NCBI RefSeq assembly: GCF_001613205.1
Contig: NZ_BDBX01000020.1
Span: 1 to 64,000 of the forward strand
DNA: 64,000 bases
Origin: Nocardia sienata NBRC 100364
Lineage (GTDB): Bacteria; Actinomycetota; Actinomycetes; Mycobacteriales; Mycobacteriaceae
Direction: 5' to 3'
A model generated the notes under the pieces. It was not told where the DNA came from and did no database searches. It saw nothing but the letters and a program-made list of their open reading frames with translations. Positions 34,854-44,623 of this stretch are shown here, in pieces. A program made the position numbers and the translations under genes. Numbering within the stretch: the stretch's first letter is position 1; each line of letters opens with the position of its first letter.

Positions 34854-37835
34854 GTGGCAGGCAAGGCCCGCGTGCACGAGTTGGCCAAAGAACTCGGTGT
34901 CACGAGTAAAGAACTACTCGCGAAGCTCAAAGAGCAGGGCGAGTTCGTGAAGTCCGCGTCGTCGACGGTGGAGGCACCCGTCGCGCGTCGACTGCGCGAA
35001 TCGTTCGCGGCGAAATCCGCCCCGGCGAAATCCGGATCCAACGGATCCAAGACCACCGCGCGTCCCGGCCCCGCGGGCGCGGCGAAACCGGCGGCGCCCG
35101 GTCCGCGTCCCGGCCCGCGGATTCCCGCGGCCACGAGCCCGGCCGATACCGCGCCGACCGCCGAGTCCACCGTGGCACCGGCTGCCGGTAACGGGCCGAA
35201 ACCGGCGGCGCCCGGTCCGCGTCCCGGCCCCGCGGTGAAACCGGGTCCGGCGCCCACCCGGGAGCCCGAGCGCCCCCAGGCGCAGGCCCCGGCGGCCAAA
35301 CCGGCCACCCCCGGCGCACGTCCGGCCGGCAATGCCCCGCGTCCCGGTCAGCCGCGTCCGGCCGCCCCCGGCCAGAGCCCGGCCCGCCCGGGCCCCAAAC
35401 CCGGCCCCAAGACCCCGCGCGTGGGCAACAACCCGTTCTCCTCGGCTCCCGAACGTGAGCGCCCCAGCCCGCGTCCGCAGCCGGGCCCCCGCCCGACTCC
35501 GGGCCAGGGTGGTCCGCGTCCGGGTCCGGCGCAGGGTGGCCCGCGGCCGCAGGGCGGTCCCCGTCCCGGCCAGAGCGCCCCGCGTCCCGGCCCCGGCGGT
35601 CCGCGTCCGGCGGCTGCTCAGGGCGGTCCCCGCCCCGGTGGTCCGCGTCCCAGCCCCAACTCCATGCCGCCGCGTCCGACCCCCGGTGCCATGCCGCAGC
35701 GTTCGGCCCGTCCGGGTCCGGCCGCCGGTGGGCGTCCCGGTCGTCCCGGTGGCGGTCCCGGTGGCGGCGGTGGCCGTCCCGGCGGTGGTGGCGGCGGTTA
35801 CCGCGGTGGCGGTGGCGGTGCCCCCGCGGGCACCGGTGCTCCCGCCGGTGGTGGCGGTTTCCGCGGTCGTCCCGGTGGCGGCGGTGGCCGTCCGGGTGGT
35901 CCCGGTGGCCGTGGTGGTGCGGCCGGTGCGTTCGGTCGCCCCGGCGGTGCGCCCCGGCGTGGTCGCAAGTCGAAGCGGCAGAAGCGCCAGGAATACGATT
36001 CGATGCAGGCCCCCTCGGTCGGCGGCGTGCGGTTGCCCCGTGGCAACGGTGAGGTGATCCGCCTCGCTCGCGGCGCGTCGCTGTCCGATTTCGCGGAGAA
36101 GATCGACGCGAACCCGGCCGCCTTGGTCCAGGCCCTGTTCAACCTGGGCGAAATGGTCACCGCGACCCAGTCGGTCAACGACGAGACCCTCGAGCTGCTC
36201 GGCGGCGAGATGAACTACGTCGTGCACGTGGTCAGCCCCGAGGACGAGGACCGCGAGCTGCTGGAATCGTTCGACCTGACCTACGGCGAGGACGAGGGCG
36301 GCGAGGAGGACCTCGAGCAGCGTCCGCCCGTGGTCACCGTCATGGGCCACGTCGATCACGGTAAGACCCGACTGCTGGACACCATCCGTAAGGCGAACGT
36401 CCGCGAGGGCGAGGCCGGCGGCATCACCCAGCACATCGGCGCCTACCAGGTGCTCACCCATCTGGGCGACGACGACCGGCTCATCACCTTCATCGACACC
36501 CCGGGTCACGAGGCGTTCACCGCCATGCGTGCCCGCGGCGCGAAGGCCACCGATATCGCGATCCTGGTGGTCGCCGCCGACGACGGCGTCATGCCGCAGA
36601 CGGTGGAGGCGATCAACCACGCGCAGGCGGCCGACGTGCCGATCGTGGTGGCGGTCAACAAGATCGACAAGGAAGGCGCGAACCCGGAGAAGATCCGGCA
36701 GCAGCTGACCGAGTACGGGCTGGTGGCCGAGGAATACGGCGGCGACACCATGTTCGTCGACATCTCCGCCAAACAGGGCACCAATATCGACGCTCTGCTG
36801 GAGGCCGTGCTGCTCACCGCGGACGCCGCGCTCGACTTGCGGGCGAACCCGGAACAGGACGCCCAGGGTGTGGCCATCGAGGCGCATCTGGACCGCGGTC
36901 GCGGCCCGGTCGCCACGGTGCTCATCCAGCGCGGCACGCTGCGGGTCGGCGATTCCATCGTCGCCGGCGACGCCTACGGCCGCGTCCGCCGGATGGTCGA
37001 CGAGCACGGCGTCGATGTCGAGGCTGCCCTGCCGTCGCGGCCGGTGCAGGTGGTCGGTTTCACCTCGGTGCCCGGCGCCGGTGACAACCTGCTGGTGGTG
37101 GACGAGGACCGTATCGCCCGCCAGATCGCCGACCGGCGCAACGCGCGTAAGCGCAACGCGCTGGCCGCACGCAGCCGCAAGCGCATCAGCCTGGAAGATC
37201 TGGATGCCGCGCTGAAGGAAACCAGCGAGTTGAACCTCATCCTCAAGGGTGACAACTCCGGTACCGTCGAGGCGCTCGAAGAGGCCTTGCTCGGGATCCA
37301 GATCGACGACGAGGTCCGGCTGCGGGTCATCGACCGCGGTGTCGGTGGTGTCACCGAGACGAACGTGAACCTGGCGTCGGCGTCGAACGCGATCATCATC
37401 GGGTTCAATGTCCGGGCCGAGGGCAAGGCGACCGAACTCGCCAACCGCGAAGGCGTGGATATCCGGTACTACTCGGTGATCTACCAGGCCATCGACGAGA
37501 TCGAGAGCGCGCTCAAGGGCATGCTCAAGCCCATCTACGAAGAGGTGGAGCTGGGCCGGGCCGAGATCCGCGCCATCTTCCGCTCCTCGAAGATCGGTCT
37601 CATCGCCGGCTGCATGGTCACCTCGGGCAGCGTCAAGCGCAATGCGAAGGCCCGTCTGCTGCGCGACAACGTGGTGATCGCCGAATCCACGACGATCAAC
37701 TCGTTGCGCCGGGAGAAGGACGATGCCACCGAGGTCCGCGAGGGCTTCGAATGCGGTATGACGCTGACCTACTCCGATATCAAGGAAGGCGACATCATCG
37801 AGGCCTACGAGTTGCGCGAGAAGCCGCGCGACTGA
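34854..37835 (+). CDS. infB: Translation initiation factor IF-2
   Basis: 993 residues. The N-terminal IF2N domain ([34 protein letters not shown]) is followed by some 330 residues of Pro/Gly/Ala/Arg low complexity with repeats such as GPRPG and RPGGGGG, typical in size for actinomycetes. The G domain starts near residue 490: [17 protein letters not shown] (G1), [11 protein letters not shown] (G3), [15 protein letters not shown] (G4) and [10 protein letters not shown] (G5). Domains II, III and the fMet-tRNA-binding C-terminal domain are intact ([15 protein letters not shown]...). The GTG at 34854 lies after GAGGAG; an open extension to 34797 is not conserved. A hairpin follows the gene. Confidence 0.97.
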   Translation: MAGKARVHELAKELGVTSKELLAKLKEQGEFVKSASSTVEAPVARRLRESFAAKSAPAKSGSNGSKTTARPGPAGAAKPAAPGPRPGPRIPAATSPADTAPTAESTVAPAAGNGPKPAAPGPRPGPAVKPGPAPTREPERPQAQAPAAKPATPGARPAGNAPRPGQPRPAAPGQSPARPGPKPGPKTPRVGNNPFSSAPERERPSPRPQPGPRPTPGQGGPRPGPAQGGPRPQGGPRPGQSAPRPGPGGPRPAAAQGGPRPGGPRPSPNSMPPRPTPGAMPQRSARPGPAAGGRPGRPGGGPGGGGGRPGGGGGGYRGGGGGAPAGTGAPAGGGGFRGRPGGGGGRPGGPGGRGGAAGAFGRPGGAPRRGRKSKRQKRQEYDSMQAPSVGGVRLPRGNGEVIRLARGASLSDFAEKIDANPAALVQALFNLGEMVTATQSVNDETLELLGGEMNYVVHVVSPEDEDRELLESFDLTYGEDEGGEEDLEQRPPVVTVMGHVDHGKTRLLDTIRKANVREGEAGGITQHIGAYQVLTHLGDDDRLITFIDTPGHEAFTAMRARGAKATDIAILVVAADDGVMPQTVEAINHAQAADVPIVVAVNKIDKEGANPEKIRQQLTEYGLVAEEYGGDTMFVDISAKQGTNIDALLEAVLLTADAALDLRANPEQDAQGVAIEAHLDRGRGPVATVLIQRGTLRVGDSIVAGDAYGRVRRMVDEHGVDVEAALPSRPVQVVGFTSVPGAGDNLLVVDEDRIARQIADRRNARKRNALAARSRKRISLEDLDAALKETSELNLILKGDNSGTVEALEEALLGIQIDDEVRLRVIDRGVGGVTETNVNLASASNAIIIGFNVRAEGKATELANREGVDIRYYSVIYQAIDEIESALKGMLKPIYEEVELGRAEIRAIFRSSKIGLIAGCMVTSGSVKRNAKARLLRDNVVIAESTTINSLRREKDDATEVREGFECGMTLTYSDIKEGDIIEAYELREKPRD

Positions 37836-37842
37836 GCTGATG

Positions 37843-37873
37843 CGGACCGGGCGGAATTCCACCGCCCGGTCCG
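37843..37873 (+). terminator. Strong hairpin after infB
   Basis: The arms CGGACCGGGCGG (37843-37854) and CCGCCCGGTCCG (37862-37873) are perfectly complementary over 12 bases around a 7-base loop, AATTCCA. No U-tract follows, as is common in high-GC bacteria. It would stop or attenuate transcription before DUF503 and rbfA. Confidence 0.7.
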
Positions 37874-37954
37874 GTCATCGATATCGGCACAGCGGCGAAC
37901 CGGCCCGTAGGGCGGTCCCGCCGGGCCGGAATGTCGCTATAACTGGGAGGTTGC

Positions 37955-38245
37955 GTGTACCTGGGTGCACTCGAATTCGACATCCTGCTGGGTGATGTGC
38001 ACTCGTTGAAGGAGAAGCGTTCGGTGATCCGGCCGATTCTGGCCGAACTCCAGCGCTTCGGGGTGAGCACCGCCGAGGCGGGGGAACACGACCGGTATCG
38101 CCGCACCCTGCTCGGGGTGGCGATGGTGTCGGCCGGAATGGACCATCTGACGGCCGTGCTGGATCGATGCGAACGGCATGTCGCGGCACGCCCGGAGTTA
38201 CAGTTGCTGGCAGTACGCCGGCGCGTCTTCGGGCCCGAGGACTGA
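37955..38245 (+). CDS. DUF503 (YlxP) family protein
   Basis: 96 residues with the full DUF503 pattern: YLGALEFDILLGDVHSLKEKRSVIRPILAELQRFGVSTAEAGEHDRYRRTLLGVAMVSAG, in which SLKEKRSV is diagnostic. The C-terminus RPELQLLAVRRRVFGPED matches the last strand. The protein is small, single-domain and cytosolic; YlxP is encoded in infB-rbfA operons across Gram-positives and is thought to help ribosome biogenesis. The GTG start has GGGAGG seven bases upstream. Confidence 0.92.
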   Translation: MYLGALEFDILLGDVHSLKEKRSVIRPILAELQRFGVSTAEAGEHDRYRRTLLGVAMVSAGMDHLTAVLDRCERHVAARPELQLLAVRRRVFGPED

Positions 38246-38336
38246 CCGGCCGCGAGTGATATCAGCGGTGGCCGCGGTCCGCGCGGCACTGTCGTGCGGA
38301 CCGTCCCACCGTCGCTGAACAGGGAAAGGAGCGGCC

Positions 38337-38777
38337 ATGGTGGATCAAGCCAGGGCACGCCGGCTCGCCAAGCGGATCTCCGCGATCGTAGCCACGGCAA
38401 TCGAATACGAAATCAAGGATCCGCGGCTGCGTTTCGTCACCGTCACCGATGCGCGCGTGACCGGTGATCTGCACGATGCGACGATCTTCTACACAGTGAT
38501 GGGCGAAACCGTCGACGCCGAACCAGACTACGCGGCCGCAGCCGCCGGCCTCGAGAAGGCAAAAGGGGTGCTGCGGTCCAAGGTGGGCGCCGGCACCGGG
38601 GTGAAATTCACCCCGACCCTCGGCTTCGTGCTCGATACCGTGCCCGACGCGGCGCGCCAGATGGAGGATCTGCTGGCGCGGGCGCGGGCCGCCGACGACG
38701 AAGTCGCGCGGGTGGCCGCCGAGGCCACCCCGGCGGGCGAGGCGGACCCGTACAAAGCCCCCCGCGACGACGACTGA
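38337..38777 (+). CDS. rbfA: Ribosome-binding factor A
   Basis: 146 residues. 30S maturation factor acting on the 5' helix of 16S rRNA. The KH-like fold is clear: [50 protein letters not shown], then [46 protein letters not shown]. The acidic C-terminal tail ([27 protein letters not shown]) is typical of actinobacterial members. The ATG follows AAAGGAG, and nrnA begins nine bases after its stop. Confidence 0.96.
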   Translation: MVDQARARRLAKRISAIVATAIEYEIKDPRLRFVTVTDARVTGDLHDATIFYTVMGETVDAEPDYAAAAAGLEKAKGVLRSKVGAGTGVKFTPTLGFVLDTVPDAARQMEDLLARARAADDEVARVAAEATPAGEADPYKAPRDDD

Positions 38778-38786
38778 GTCGCCGAT

Positions 38787-39794
38787 ATGACCACAACCGG
38801 TGCCGCTGCCGATTTCACCGCGGCCGTCGGGGCGCTGGACAGTGCGCGTTCGGTGACCGTCCTGTGTCATATCCAGCCCGACGCCGATACCCTCGGCAGC
38901 GGTCTGGCGCTGGCTGCGGTACTGGACCGCCGCGGTGTTCCGGTACGGGTGTCGTTCGCCGAACCGGCCGAGCCGGCCGCCGGACTGCGCACCCTGCCGG
39001 GGTTGCGGTTCCTGGTGCCGCCCACCGAGGTGCCGGCCGAGGTGGATCTGCTGGTCACGGTGGACTGCGGCAGCGTGGGCCGGCTCGGCGCACTTGCCGA
39101 CCGGCTGCCCGGCGCGTCGCGCACGTTGGTGATCGACCATCATCGGTCCAACACCCGGTTCGGGGAGATCAACCTGATCGATCCCGACGCGGTGTCCACC
39201 GCCAGCGTGATCACGGCGCTACTGGACGCATGGGGGGAGCCCATCGATGCCGGAATCGCCCACTGCCTGTTCGCCGGGCTGGCCACCGACAGCGGGTCGT
39301 TCCGCTGGGTGACCCCCGGGACCCATGCGTTGGCCGAACGGTTGCTGGGCACCGGTATCGACGGTGCCGCCATCACCCGCACCCTGATGGACACCCATCC
39401 GTTCGCCTGGCTGCAGATGTTGTCGACGGTGCTCGCCTCGGCCCGGCTGGATCGCGCGGCGTGCGGCGGAACCGGGCTGGTCGCGGCTTTCGTCCTGGCC
39501 ACCGATCTCGCGGAAGTGCGCCAGGAAGAGGCCGAGAGTGTGGTCGATATCGTGCGTGCGACCGCGGAGGCCGGTATCGCGGCCGTTTTCAAAGAGGCCC
39601 CGCCCACCGACGGACGGCGCCGCTGGACGGTATCGCTGCGGTCCAAGGACAGCGGGTCCGGTACCGGCGACGGCGCCGATGTCGCCGCGGTGGCCGCGGG
39701 GCTGGGCGGTGGCGGCCATCGCTACGCGGCCGGGTACACGACCTACGGCGAGCCGGCGGAAATTCTGGCGCAGTTGCGCACCGCCCTGGGCTAG
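38787..39794 (+). CDS. nrnA: Bifunctional oligoribonuclease and PAP phosphatase (DHH/DHHA1)
   Basis: 335 residues. Hydrolyses nanoRNA and 3'-phosphoadenosine 5'-phosphate. The DHH domain motifs follow in order: SVTVLCHIQPDADTLGSGLAL, LVTVDCGSVGRLG, LVIDHHRSNTRFG and AGLATDSGSFRW. The DHHA1 domain ends in GLGGGGHRYAAGYTTYG, the substrate-binding GGGH box. It corresponds to M. tuberculosis Rv2837c, which also degrades c-di-AMP and pApA. It follows rbfA in one transcription unit. Confidence 0.94.
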   Translation: MTTTGAAADFTAAVGALDSARSVTVLCHIQPDADTLGSGLALAAVLDRRGVPVRVSFAEPAEPAAGLRTLPGLRFLVPPTEVPAEVDLLVTVDCGSVGRLGALADRLPGASRTLVIDHHRSNTRFGEINLIDPDAVSTASVITALLDAWGEPIDAGIAHCLFAGLATDSGSFRWVTPGTHALAERLLGTGIDGAAITRTLMDTHPFAWLQMLSTVLASARLDRAACGGTGLVAAFVLATDLAEVRQEEAESVVDIVRATAEAGIAAVFKEAPPTDGRRRWTVSLRSKDSGSGTGDGADVAAVAAGLGGGGHRYAAGYTTYGEPAEILAQLRTALG

Positions 39795-39889
39795 CTCGCG
39801 AGCCACTCGACAGTTGAGGAGGCGCCCCCCTGCGCGCCCCGGGCCACCGGGCGCGTTCGCACGGCGCGAGTACGGATGGGAAGCCGACG

Positions 39890-41239
39890 ATGCACACGGA
39901 GCTGACCGGGTCACCGGCCCCGGCGGTGGAGGCCGGGCCCCGGCGGATCCTGGGTCTGGCGCTGCCGACCCTGGGTGTGCTGGTGGCCGAACCGATCTAC
40001 CTGCTGTTCGATCTCGCGGTGGTGGGCAGGCTGGGAGCGTCGGCGCTCGCGGGGCTGGCCGTCGGCGGCCTGATCCTCGCCCAGGTCAGTTCTCAGCTGA
40101 CCTTCCTCGCCTACGGGACGACCGCCCGCTCGGCGCGCCGGCACGGCGCGGGGGACGAACCGGGAGCGGTCGCGGAGGGCGTACAGGCGAGCTGGCTGGC
40201 CGGCGGTATCGGGCTGGTGATAGTGCTGGTGGCGCAGGTGGCCGCGGTGCCGGTCGCCGGAGCCGTTGCGGGGGATGCGCAGATCGCGGCCGAGGCGCTG
40301 GCCTGGCTGCGGATCGCCCTGTTCGGGGTGCCGCTGATCCTGCTGTCCATGGCCGGGAACGGGTGGATGCGGGGTGTGCAGCAGACGCGGCGCCCCCTCA
40401 CCTACGTGGTGCTCGGGCTGGGCCTGTCGGCGGTGCTGTGCCCGCTGCTGGTCCACGGCCTCGCCGGGCTGCCGCGGCTGGGACTGCCGGGTTCCGCGGT
40501 GGCCAATGTCGTGGGTCAGGCGGTGACGGGCGGGCTGTTCCTGAGCGCGCTCGTCCGGGCCCGGGTGCCGCTCGCGCCGCGGCTGCCGGTGATGTGGGCC
40601 CAGCTGGTGCTGGGCCGTGACCTGATTGCCCGCAGTCTCGCCTTCCAGGCGTGTTTCGTTTCGGCCGCCGCCGTCGCGTCCCGGTTCGGGGCGGCGTCGG
40701 TGGCGGCGCATCAGCTGGTCCTGCAACTGTGGAATTTCCTCGCGCTCACGCTGGATTCCCTGGCCATCGCGGCGCAGACGCTGGTGGGTTCGGCGCTGGG
40801 CGCCCGGAACGCGGCGGGAGCGCGGGCGGTGGCCCGTCGGGTGACCGGCTGGTCGGAGATATTCGCGCTGGGCCTGGCGGCCGCCTTCGCAGCGGGCGCG
40901 GTGCTGATTCCGCCGCTGTTCACCACCGACGCGGCGGTCCTGGACCGGACCGGCGTCGTGTGGTGGTACTTCGTGGCCATGATTCCGGTGGCCGGGGTGG
41001 TCTTCGCGCTGGACGGGGTGCTGCTGGGCGCGGGGGACGCCGCCTATCTGCGCACCACGACCCTGGGGGCGGCCCTGGTCGGTTTCCTGCCGGCGATCTG
41101 GTTGTCGCTGGCCTTCGATTGGGGGATCGGCGGAATCTGGTGCGGCCTGATCGCGTTCATGCTGTTGCGGCTGGCGGCGGTGAGCGCGCGGGCGCTGTCG
41201 GGGCGCTGGATCCGTGTCGGTGCCGTAATCCCGTCGTGA
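39890..41239 (+). CDS. dinF: MATE-family efflux protein (DinF-like)
   Basis: 449 residues with twelve hydrophobic segments in two homologous halves. The first has ILGLALPTLGVLVAEPIYLLFDLAVVGRLG, with the conserved Pro and Asp of MATE helices 1-2, and GNGWMRGVQQTRRPLTYVVLGLGLSAVLCPLL at the halves' border; the second has VAAHQLVLQLWNFLALTLDSLAIAAQTLVG, typical for the DinF branch. An Na+- or H+-driven exporter of cationic drugs is likely. Rv2836c is the counterpart. It begins 95 bases after nrnA. Confidence 0.9.
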   Translation: MHTELTGSPAPAVEAGPRRILGLALPTLGVLVAEPIYLLFDLAVVGRLGASALAGLAVGGLILAQVSSQLTFLAYGTTARSARRHGAGDEPGAVAEGVQASWLAGGIGLVIVLVAQVAAVPVAGAVAGDAQIAAEALAWLRIALFGVPLILLSMAGNGWMRGVQQTRRPLTYVVLGLGLSAVLCPLLVHGLAGLPRLGLPGSAVANVVGQAVTGGLFLSALVRARVPLAPRLPVMWAQLVLGRDLIARSLAFQACFVSAAAVASRFGAASVAAHQLVLQLWNFLALTLDSLAIAAQTLVGSALGARNAAGARAVARRVTGWSEIFALGLAAAFAAGAVLIPPLFTTDAAVLDRTGVVWWYFVAMIPVAGVVFALDGVLLGAGDAAYLRTTTLGAALVGFLPAIWLSLAFDWGIGGIWCGLIAFMLLRLAAVSARALSGRWIRVGAVIPS

Positions 41240-41299
41240 GCGGGTAACACGCGGCTGGTCCGGTACGGAGGTGCCGGGCGACGTAGGCGATATGCGAAG

Positions 41300-42268
41300 G
41301 TGGGTGTGGTGATACCCAAGTTGATGGCGGTGAGCGATATCCATGTCGGTCACCAGGGCAACAAACCGGTGGTCGAGGAGATCCGTCCCGATTCCCCGGA
41401 GGACTGGTTGATCGTCGCCGGCGATGTCGCCGAACGCAGCGACGATATCCGCTGGGCGTTGAAACTGCTGCGGGAGCGGTTCGCCACCGTGATCTGGGTG
41501 CCCGGCAACCACGAACTGTGGACCACCGCCAAGGACCCCGTGCAGATGCACGGGGTGGCGCGTTACGACTACCTGGTCTCGATGTGCCGGGATCTGGACG
41601 TGCTCACCCCGGAGGATCCGTTCCCGGTATGGACCGGCGCGGGAGCCGAGGCGCACGGCGGCGCGGTGACCATCGCTCCGCTGTTCCTGCTCTACGACTA
41701 CTCGTTCCGGCCCGAGGGCGCCCGCACCAAGGCCGAGGGACTGGCCATCGCCCGGGAGCGCAATGTGGTGGCCACCGACGAATTCCTGCTGTCGCCGGAC
41801 CCCTACCTCACCCGCGACGCCTGGTGCGAGGCCCGGCTGCGCGCGACCCGGCGCAAGCTCGACACCCTTCCCGAGGGCACCCCGCTGGTCTTGATCAACC
41901 ATTTCCCGCTGCTACGCGAGCCCACGGATATGCTCTGGTACCCCGAGTTCGCGCTGTGGTGCGGAACCGAGCAGACCGCCGACTGGCATACCCGCTACAA
42001 CGTGCTCTGCGCGGTCTACGGACATCTGCACATCCCGCGGACCACCTTCCATGACGGGGTCCGGTTCGAGGAGGTCTCGCTCGGCTATCCGCGGGAATGG
42101 CAAAAGCGCGGTAAGCCGGACAACCTGCTGCGCCAGATCCTGCCCGACCCGAAGTACGCCCCCGGCGATCTGAACGAGTGGGGCGGCCACTTCCGGGTCA
42201 CACCCGAGATGGCGGCCGCCGCGGCGGAGATGCGGGCCAAGGCGCAGCGGCGGCGGGGGTTCGACTGA
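41300..42268 (+). CDS. Calcineurin-like metallophosphoesterase
   Basis: About 322 residues with all five motifs of the family: LMAVSDIHVGH, VAGDVAERSDD, WVPGNHELWTT, VLINHFPLLRE and AVYGHLHIPRTTFHDG, giving two metal ions bound by Asp, His and Asn residues. Rv2795c is the likely counterpart, since pptT follows directly as in mycobacteria. The substrate is unknown; cyclic nucleotides or phosphodiesters are candidates. GTG at 41300 has a GAAGG site upstream, and a second GTG at 41309 is also possible. Confidence 0.9.
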   Translation: MGVVIPKLMAVSDIHVGHQGNKPVVEEIRPDSPEDWLIVAGDVAERSDDIRWALKLLRERFATVIWVPGNHELWTTAKDPVQMHGVARYDYLVSMCRDLDVLTPEDPFPVWTGAGAEAHGGAVTIAPLFLLYDYSFRPEGARTKAEGLAIARERNVVATDEFLLSPDPYLTRDAWCEARLRATRRKLDTLPEGTPLVLINHFPLLREPTDMLWYPEFALWCGTEQTADWHTRYNVLCAVYGHLHIPRTTFHDGVRFEEVSLGYPREWQKRGKPDNLLRQILPDPKYAPGDLNEWGGHFRVTPEMAAAAAEMRAKAQRRRGFD

Positions 42269-42347
42269 GATGGCCGGTCGTACCTCGCAGTTCCCGGCGG
42301 CGGCGCCGCACGTGGGCGGTGCCCGGCGTCGCCGGGCGCGCACCCAG

Positions 42348-42364
42348 TAGGCTCGGCGACGATG
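42348..42364 (+). promoter_or_regulatory. -10 element TAGGCT with leaderless start of pptT
   Basis: TAGGCT (42348-42353) is followed by eight bases and the ATG at 42362. No ribosome binding site is present. Confidence 0.5.
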
Positions 42365-43030
42365 ATCGAGACAATCCTGCCCGCCGATGTCGCCTCCGCC
42401 GAGTTGCTCGACTATCCGGAGGATCTGAAACCGCATCCCGCCGAGGAGCACCTCATCGCGAAATCGGTGGACAAGCGGCGACGTGATTTCATCGGTGCGC
42501 GGCACTGCGCCCGTCAGGCCCTGGCGCAGCTCGGCGAACCGGCGGTGGCGATCGGCAAAGGCGAGCGGGGTGCACCGGTGTGGCCGCGCGGAATCGTGGG
42601 CAGCCTCACACATTGCGACGGTTTCCGCGGAGCGGCGCTGGCCCACAAGATGCGCTACCGGTCGATCGGGATCGACGCCGAACCACACGACACCTTGCCC
42701 GAGGGAGTTTTCGACTCGGTGAGCCTGCCCGCCGAACGGGAATGGCTGCGCACCAGCGACTCCCCGTTGCACCTCGACCGCCTGCTGTTCTGCGCCAAAG
42801 AGGCCACCTACAAGGCGTGGTTCCCGCTCACCACTCGCTGGCTCGGTTTCGAGGACGCGCACATCACCTTCACCGTGGACGAGGCCACCGACAACACCGG
42901 CTCGGGGACCTTCCGCTCGCAGCTGCTGGTACCCGGGCAGACCGGTGACGGCGGGTTGCCGCTGACCTCGTTCGACGGGCGCTGGCGGATCACCGGCGGC
43001 TTCATCGTCACCGCGATCGCGCACAGCTGA
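42362..43030 (+). CDS. pptT: Phosphopantetheinyl transferase (PptT/Npt type)
   Basis: 222 residues. Transfers phosphopantetheine from CoA to carrier domains of polyketide, mycolate, peptide and carboxylic-acid-reductase enzymes. The diagnostic motifs are DFIGARHCARQALAQLG, GVPVW-like GAPVWPRGIVGSLTHCDGF, SIGIDAEPHDTLP with the metal-binding Asp, and LLFCAKEATYKAWFPLTTRW. The length and N-terminus (MIETILPADVASAELLDYPEDLK) are almost those of Npt from Nocardia iowensis as I remember it. Its stop overlaps the truB ATG (TGATG). Confidence 0.95.
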   Translation: MIETILPADVASAELLDYPEDLKPHPAEEHLIAKSVDKRRRDFIGARHCARQALAQLGEPAVAIGKGERGAPVWPRGIVGSLTHCDGFRGAALAHKMRYRSIGIDAEPHDTLPEGVFDSVSLPAEREWLRTSDSPLHLDRLLFCAKEATYKAWFPLTTRWLGFEDAHITFTVDEATDNTGSGTFRSQLLVPGQTGDGGLPLTSFDGRWRITGGFIVTAIAHS

Positions 43031-43929
43031 TGGCGGATCTGCTGGGCGGTCTGCTGATCGTCGACAAACCGGAGGGCCCGACCAGCCACGATATCGTGGC
43101 GAAAACGCGGAAATTGCTGCGCACCAAGAAGGTCGGGCACGCGGGCACGCTCGATCCCATGGCGACCGGGGTACTGGTGCTCGGGGTGGAACGTGCCACC
43201 AAACTGCTGGGACTGCTCACCCTCACCACGAAGAGCTATACCGCGACCATTCGCCTGGGCCGGTCCACCACCACCGACGACGCGGAGGGTGAGGTGCTCA
43301 CCGGCACGGCGGCCGATGGTATCGACGACGCCGAGATCGCGCGGGTAATCGCCACACTCACCGGTGAGATCCGGCAGGTGCCGGCCACCGTGAGCGCGAT
43401 CAAGGTCGGCGGGGAGCGCGCCTACGCTCGGCACCGGGCCGGCGAAGAGGTGAAACTCGCGGCGCGTCCGGTCACCGTTTCCCGGTTCGAGGTGCTGGCG
43501 CGGCGCGACCTTCCGGACGAGGGCCTGGTCGATCTGGATGTAGTGGTCGATTGCTCGTCGGGCACCTATGTGCGCGCACTCGCCCGCGATCTGGGTGCGG
43601 CGCTCGGGGTGGGCGGCCATCTGACCGCATTGCGGCGGACCCGGGTCGGTCCGTTCACGCTGGAGCACGCCCGCACGCTGGAGGAGCTGGCCGAGGACCC
43701 GGTGCCCGGTTTGGACATCGATGCCGCGGTGGCTCTGTGCTTCCCGCATCGCACGATCGATGCCGCCGAGACGGAGAAACTGCGGGACGGGCGCTGGCTG
43801 GAGCCGGTCGGGACAGCGGGGGTATACGCCGCCCGCACCGCGGACGAGAAGGTGATCGCGCTGCTCCAGGAGAAGGGCAATCGTGCCTCGCCGGTCCTGG
43901 TGGTGCGGCCGCGGGGCCTGATCGACTGA
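43030..43929 (+). CDS. truB: tRNA pseudouridine-55 synthase
   Basis: 299 residues. Forms pseudouridine 55 in the T-loop of elongator tRNAs. LLIVDKPEGPTSHDIVAKTRKLL opens the fold, the catalytic Asp is in VGHAGTLDPMATGVLVLGVERATKLL, and KSYTATIRLGRSTTTDDAEG plus VDCSSGTYVRALARDLGAALGVGGHLTALRRTRVGPF complete the conserved core. The C-terminal 60 residues include a short PUA-like part. The start overlaps pptT; ten bases separate its stop from that of the convergent GntR gene. Confidence 0.97.
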   Translation: MADLLGGLLIVDKPEGPTSHDIVAKTRKLLRTKKVGHAGTLDPMATGVLVLGVERATKLLGLLTLTTKSYTATIRLGRSTTTDDAEGEVLTGTAADGIDDAEIARVIATLTGEIRQVPATVSAIKVGGERAYARHRAGEEVKLAARPVTVSRFEVLARRDLPDEGLVDLDVVVDCSSGTYVRALARDLGAALGVGGHLTALRRTRVGPFTLEHARTLEELAEDPVPGLDIDAAVALCFPHRTIDAAETEKLRDGRWLEPVGTAGVYAARTADEKVIALLQEKGNRASPVLVVRPRGLID

Positions 43930-43939
43930 TCGTCGACAG

Positions 43940-44623
43940 TCAGCCGGGGATCGGTTCGGCGGCGGTGTACCGGCCGCGCAGCCGCTGGACCGCGTCGTCC
44001 ATATGGTCACGCAGGAGCCGGTGTACCCGGGGCGCCGCGGCGGCACCGATCGCCTCGCGCAACGTCACGTGCTCCTGCGCCTGGACCCCCAGGTCCGGGT
44101 AGGTGGTCTGCAGGGCGCCCAGGCACATCCGGGTCTCGATCAGCAGTGTGCGCGCCGCCCGGACCAGCCGTGGGCTGCCGGCGGCCGCCACCAGTGCCTC
44201 GTGGAACTGCCGGTCGGCATCGGAAACGCCCGCGGCGTCCCCGGCCTCGGCCCGGTCGAGCATGGCCTGCACACTCGGCCCCAGTGCCTCGTAGGCGATC
44301 TCCCGGCGGCCGTCGAGGATGAGGGTGAGCGCTCCGCCTTCGATGGCGGTGCGCGCACGGTAGATATCGACCACATCGGCGAGAGTCAGCTCGATGACGA
44401 AGATGCCGCGATTTCGGATACTGCGCAGCAATCCTTCCGACACCAGGCGCTGCATGGCTTCCCGGACCGGCCCCCGGGAGACCCCGAACTGCGCGGCCAG
44501 ATCGGCCTCGCCCAGCTGGGCGCCCGGTTCCAGCGCGCCGCGCACGATCGCCTCGCGTAGTTTGTCCGCGATCACTTCGGCGGTGGACCGCTGATCGACC
44601 GGTTCGAAATCAACCACCGACAT
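43940..44623 (-). CDS. GntR-family regulator with FCD domain
   Basis: 227 residues. The winged helix is TAEVIADKLREAIVRGALEPGAQLGEADLAAQFGVSRGPVREAMQRLVSEGLLR, followed by the FCD effector domain: VIELTLADVVDIYRARTAIEGGAL, SDADRQFHEALVAAAGSPRL and VQAQEHVTLREAIGAAAAPRVHRLLRDHMDDAVQRL, whose Asp and His residues form the metal/carboxylate site of this family. It sits last in the minus-strand operon behind two isomerase-family genes and overlaps the preceding one by 14 bases. The dyads ATTGT-TG-ACAAT at 46174 and 50962 are likely its binding sites. The effector is probably a small organic acid. Confidence 0.9.
   Translation of the reverse strand: MSVVDFEPVDQRSTAEVIADKLREAIVRGALEPGAQLGEADLAAQFGVSRGPVREAMQRLVSEGLLRSIRNRGIFVIELTLADVVDIYRARTAIEGGALTLILDGRREIAYEALGPSVQAMLDRAEAGDAAGVSDADRQFHEALVAAAGSPRLVRAARTLLIETRMCLGALQTTYPDLGVQAQEHVTLREAIGAAAAPRVHRLLRDHMDDAVQRLRGRYTAAEPIPG

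Noticed and set aside
35460..35950. [11 protein letters not shown] repeats of infB as a DNA repeat array or CRISPR-like feature
   Set aside because: The repeats are irregular, codon-phased and lie in the low-complexity N-terminus normal for actinobacterial IF2.
34914..37862. 982-residue open frame antisense to infB
   Set aside because: It mirrors the GC-rich infB codons, is extremely Thr/Gly/Arg/Val-rich and has no recognisable fold; infB itself is beyond doubt.
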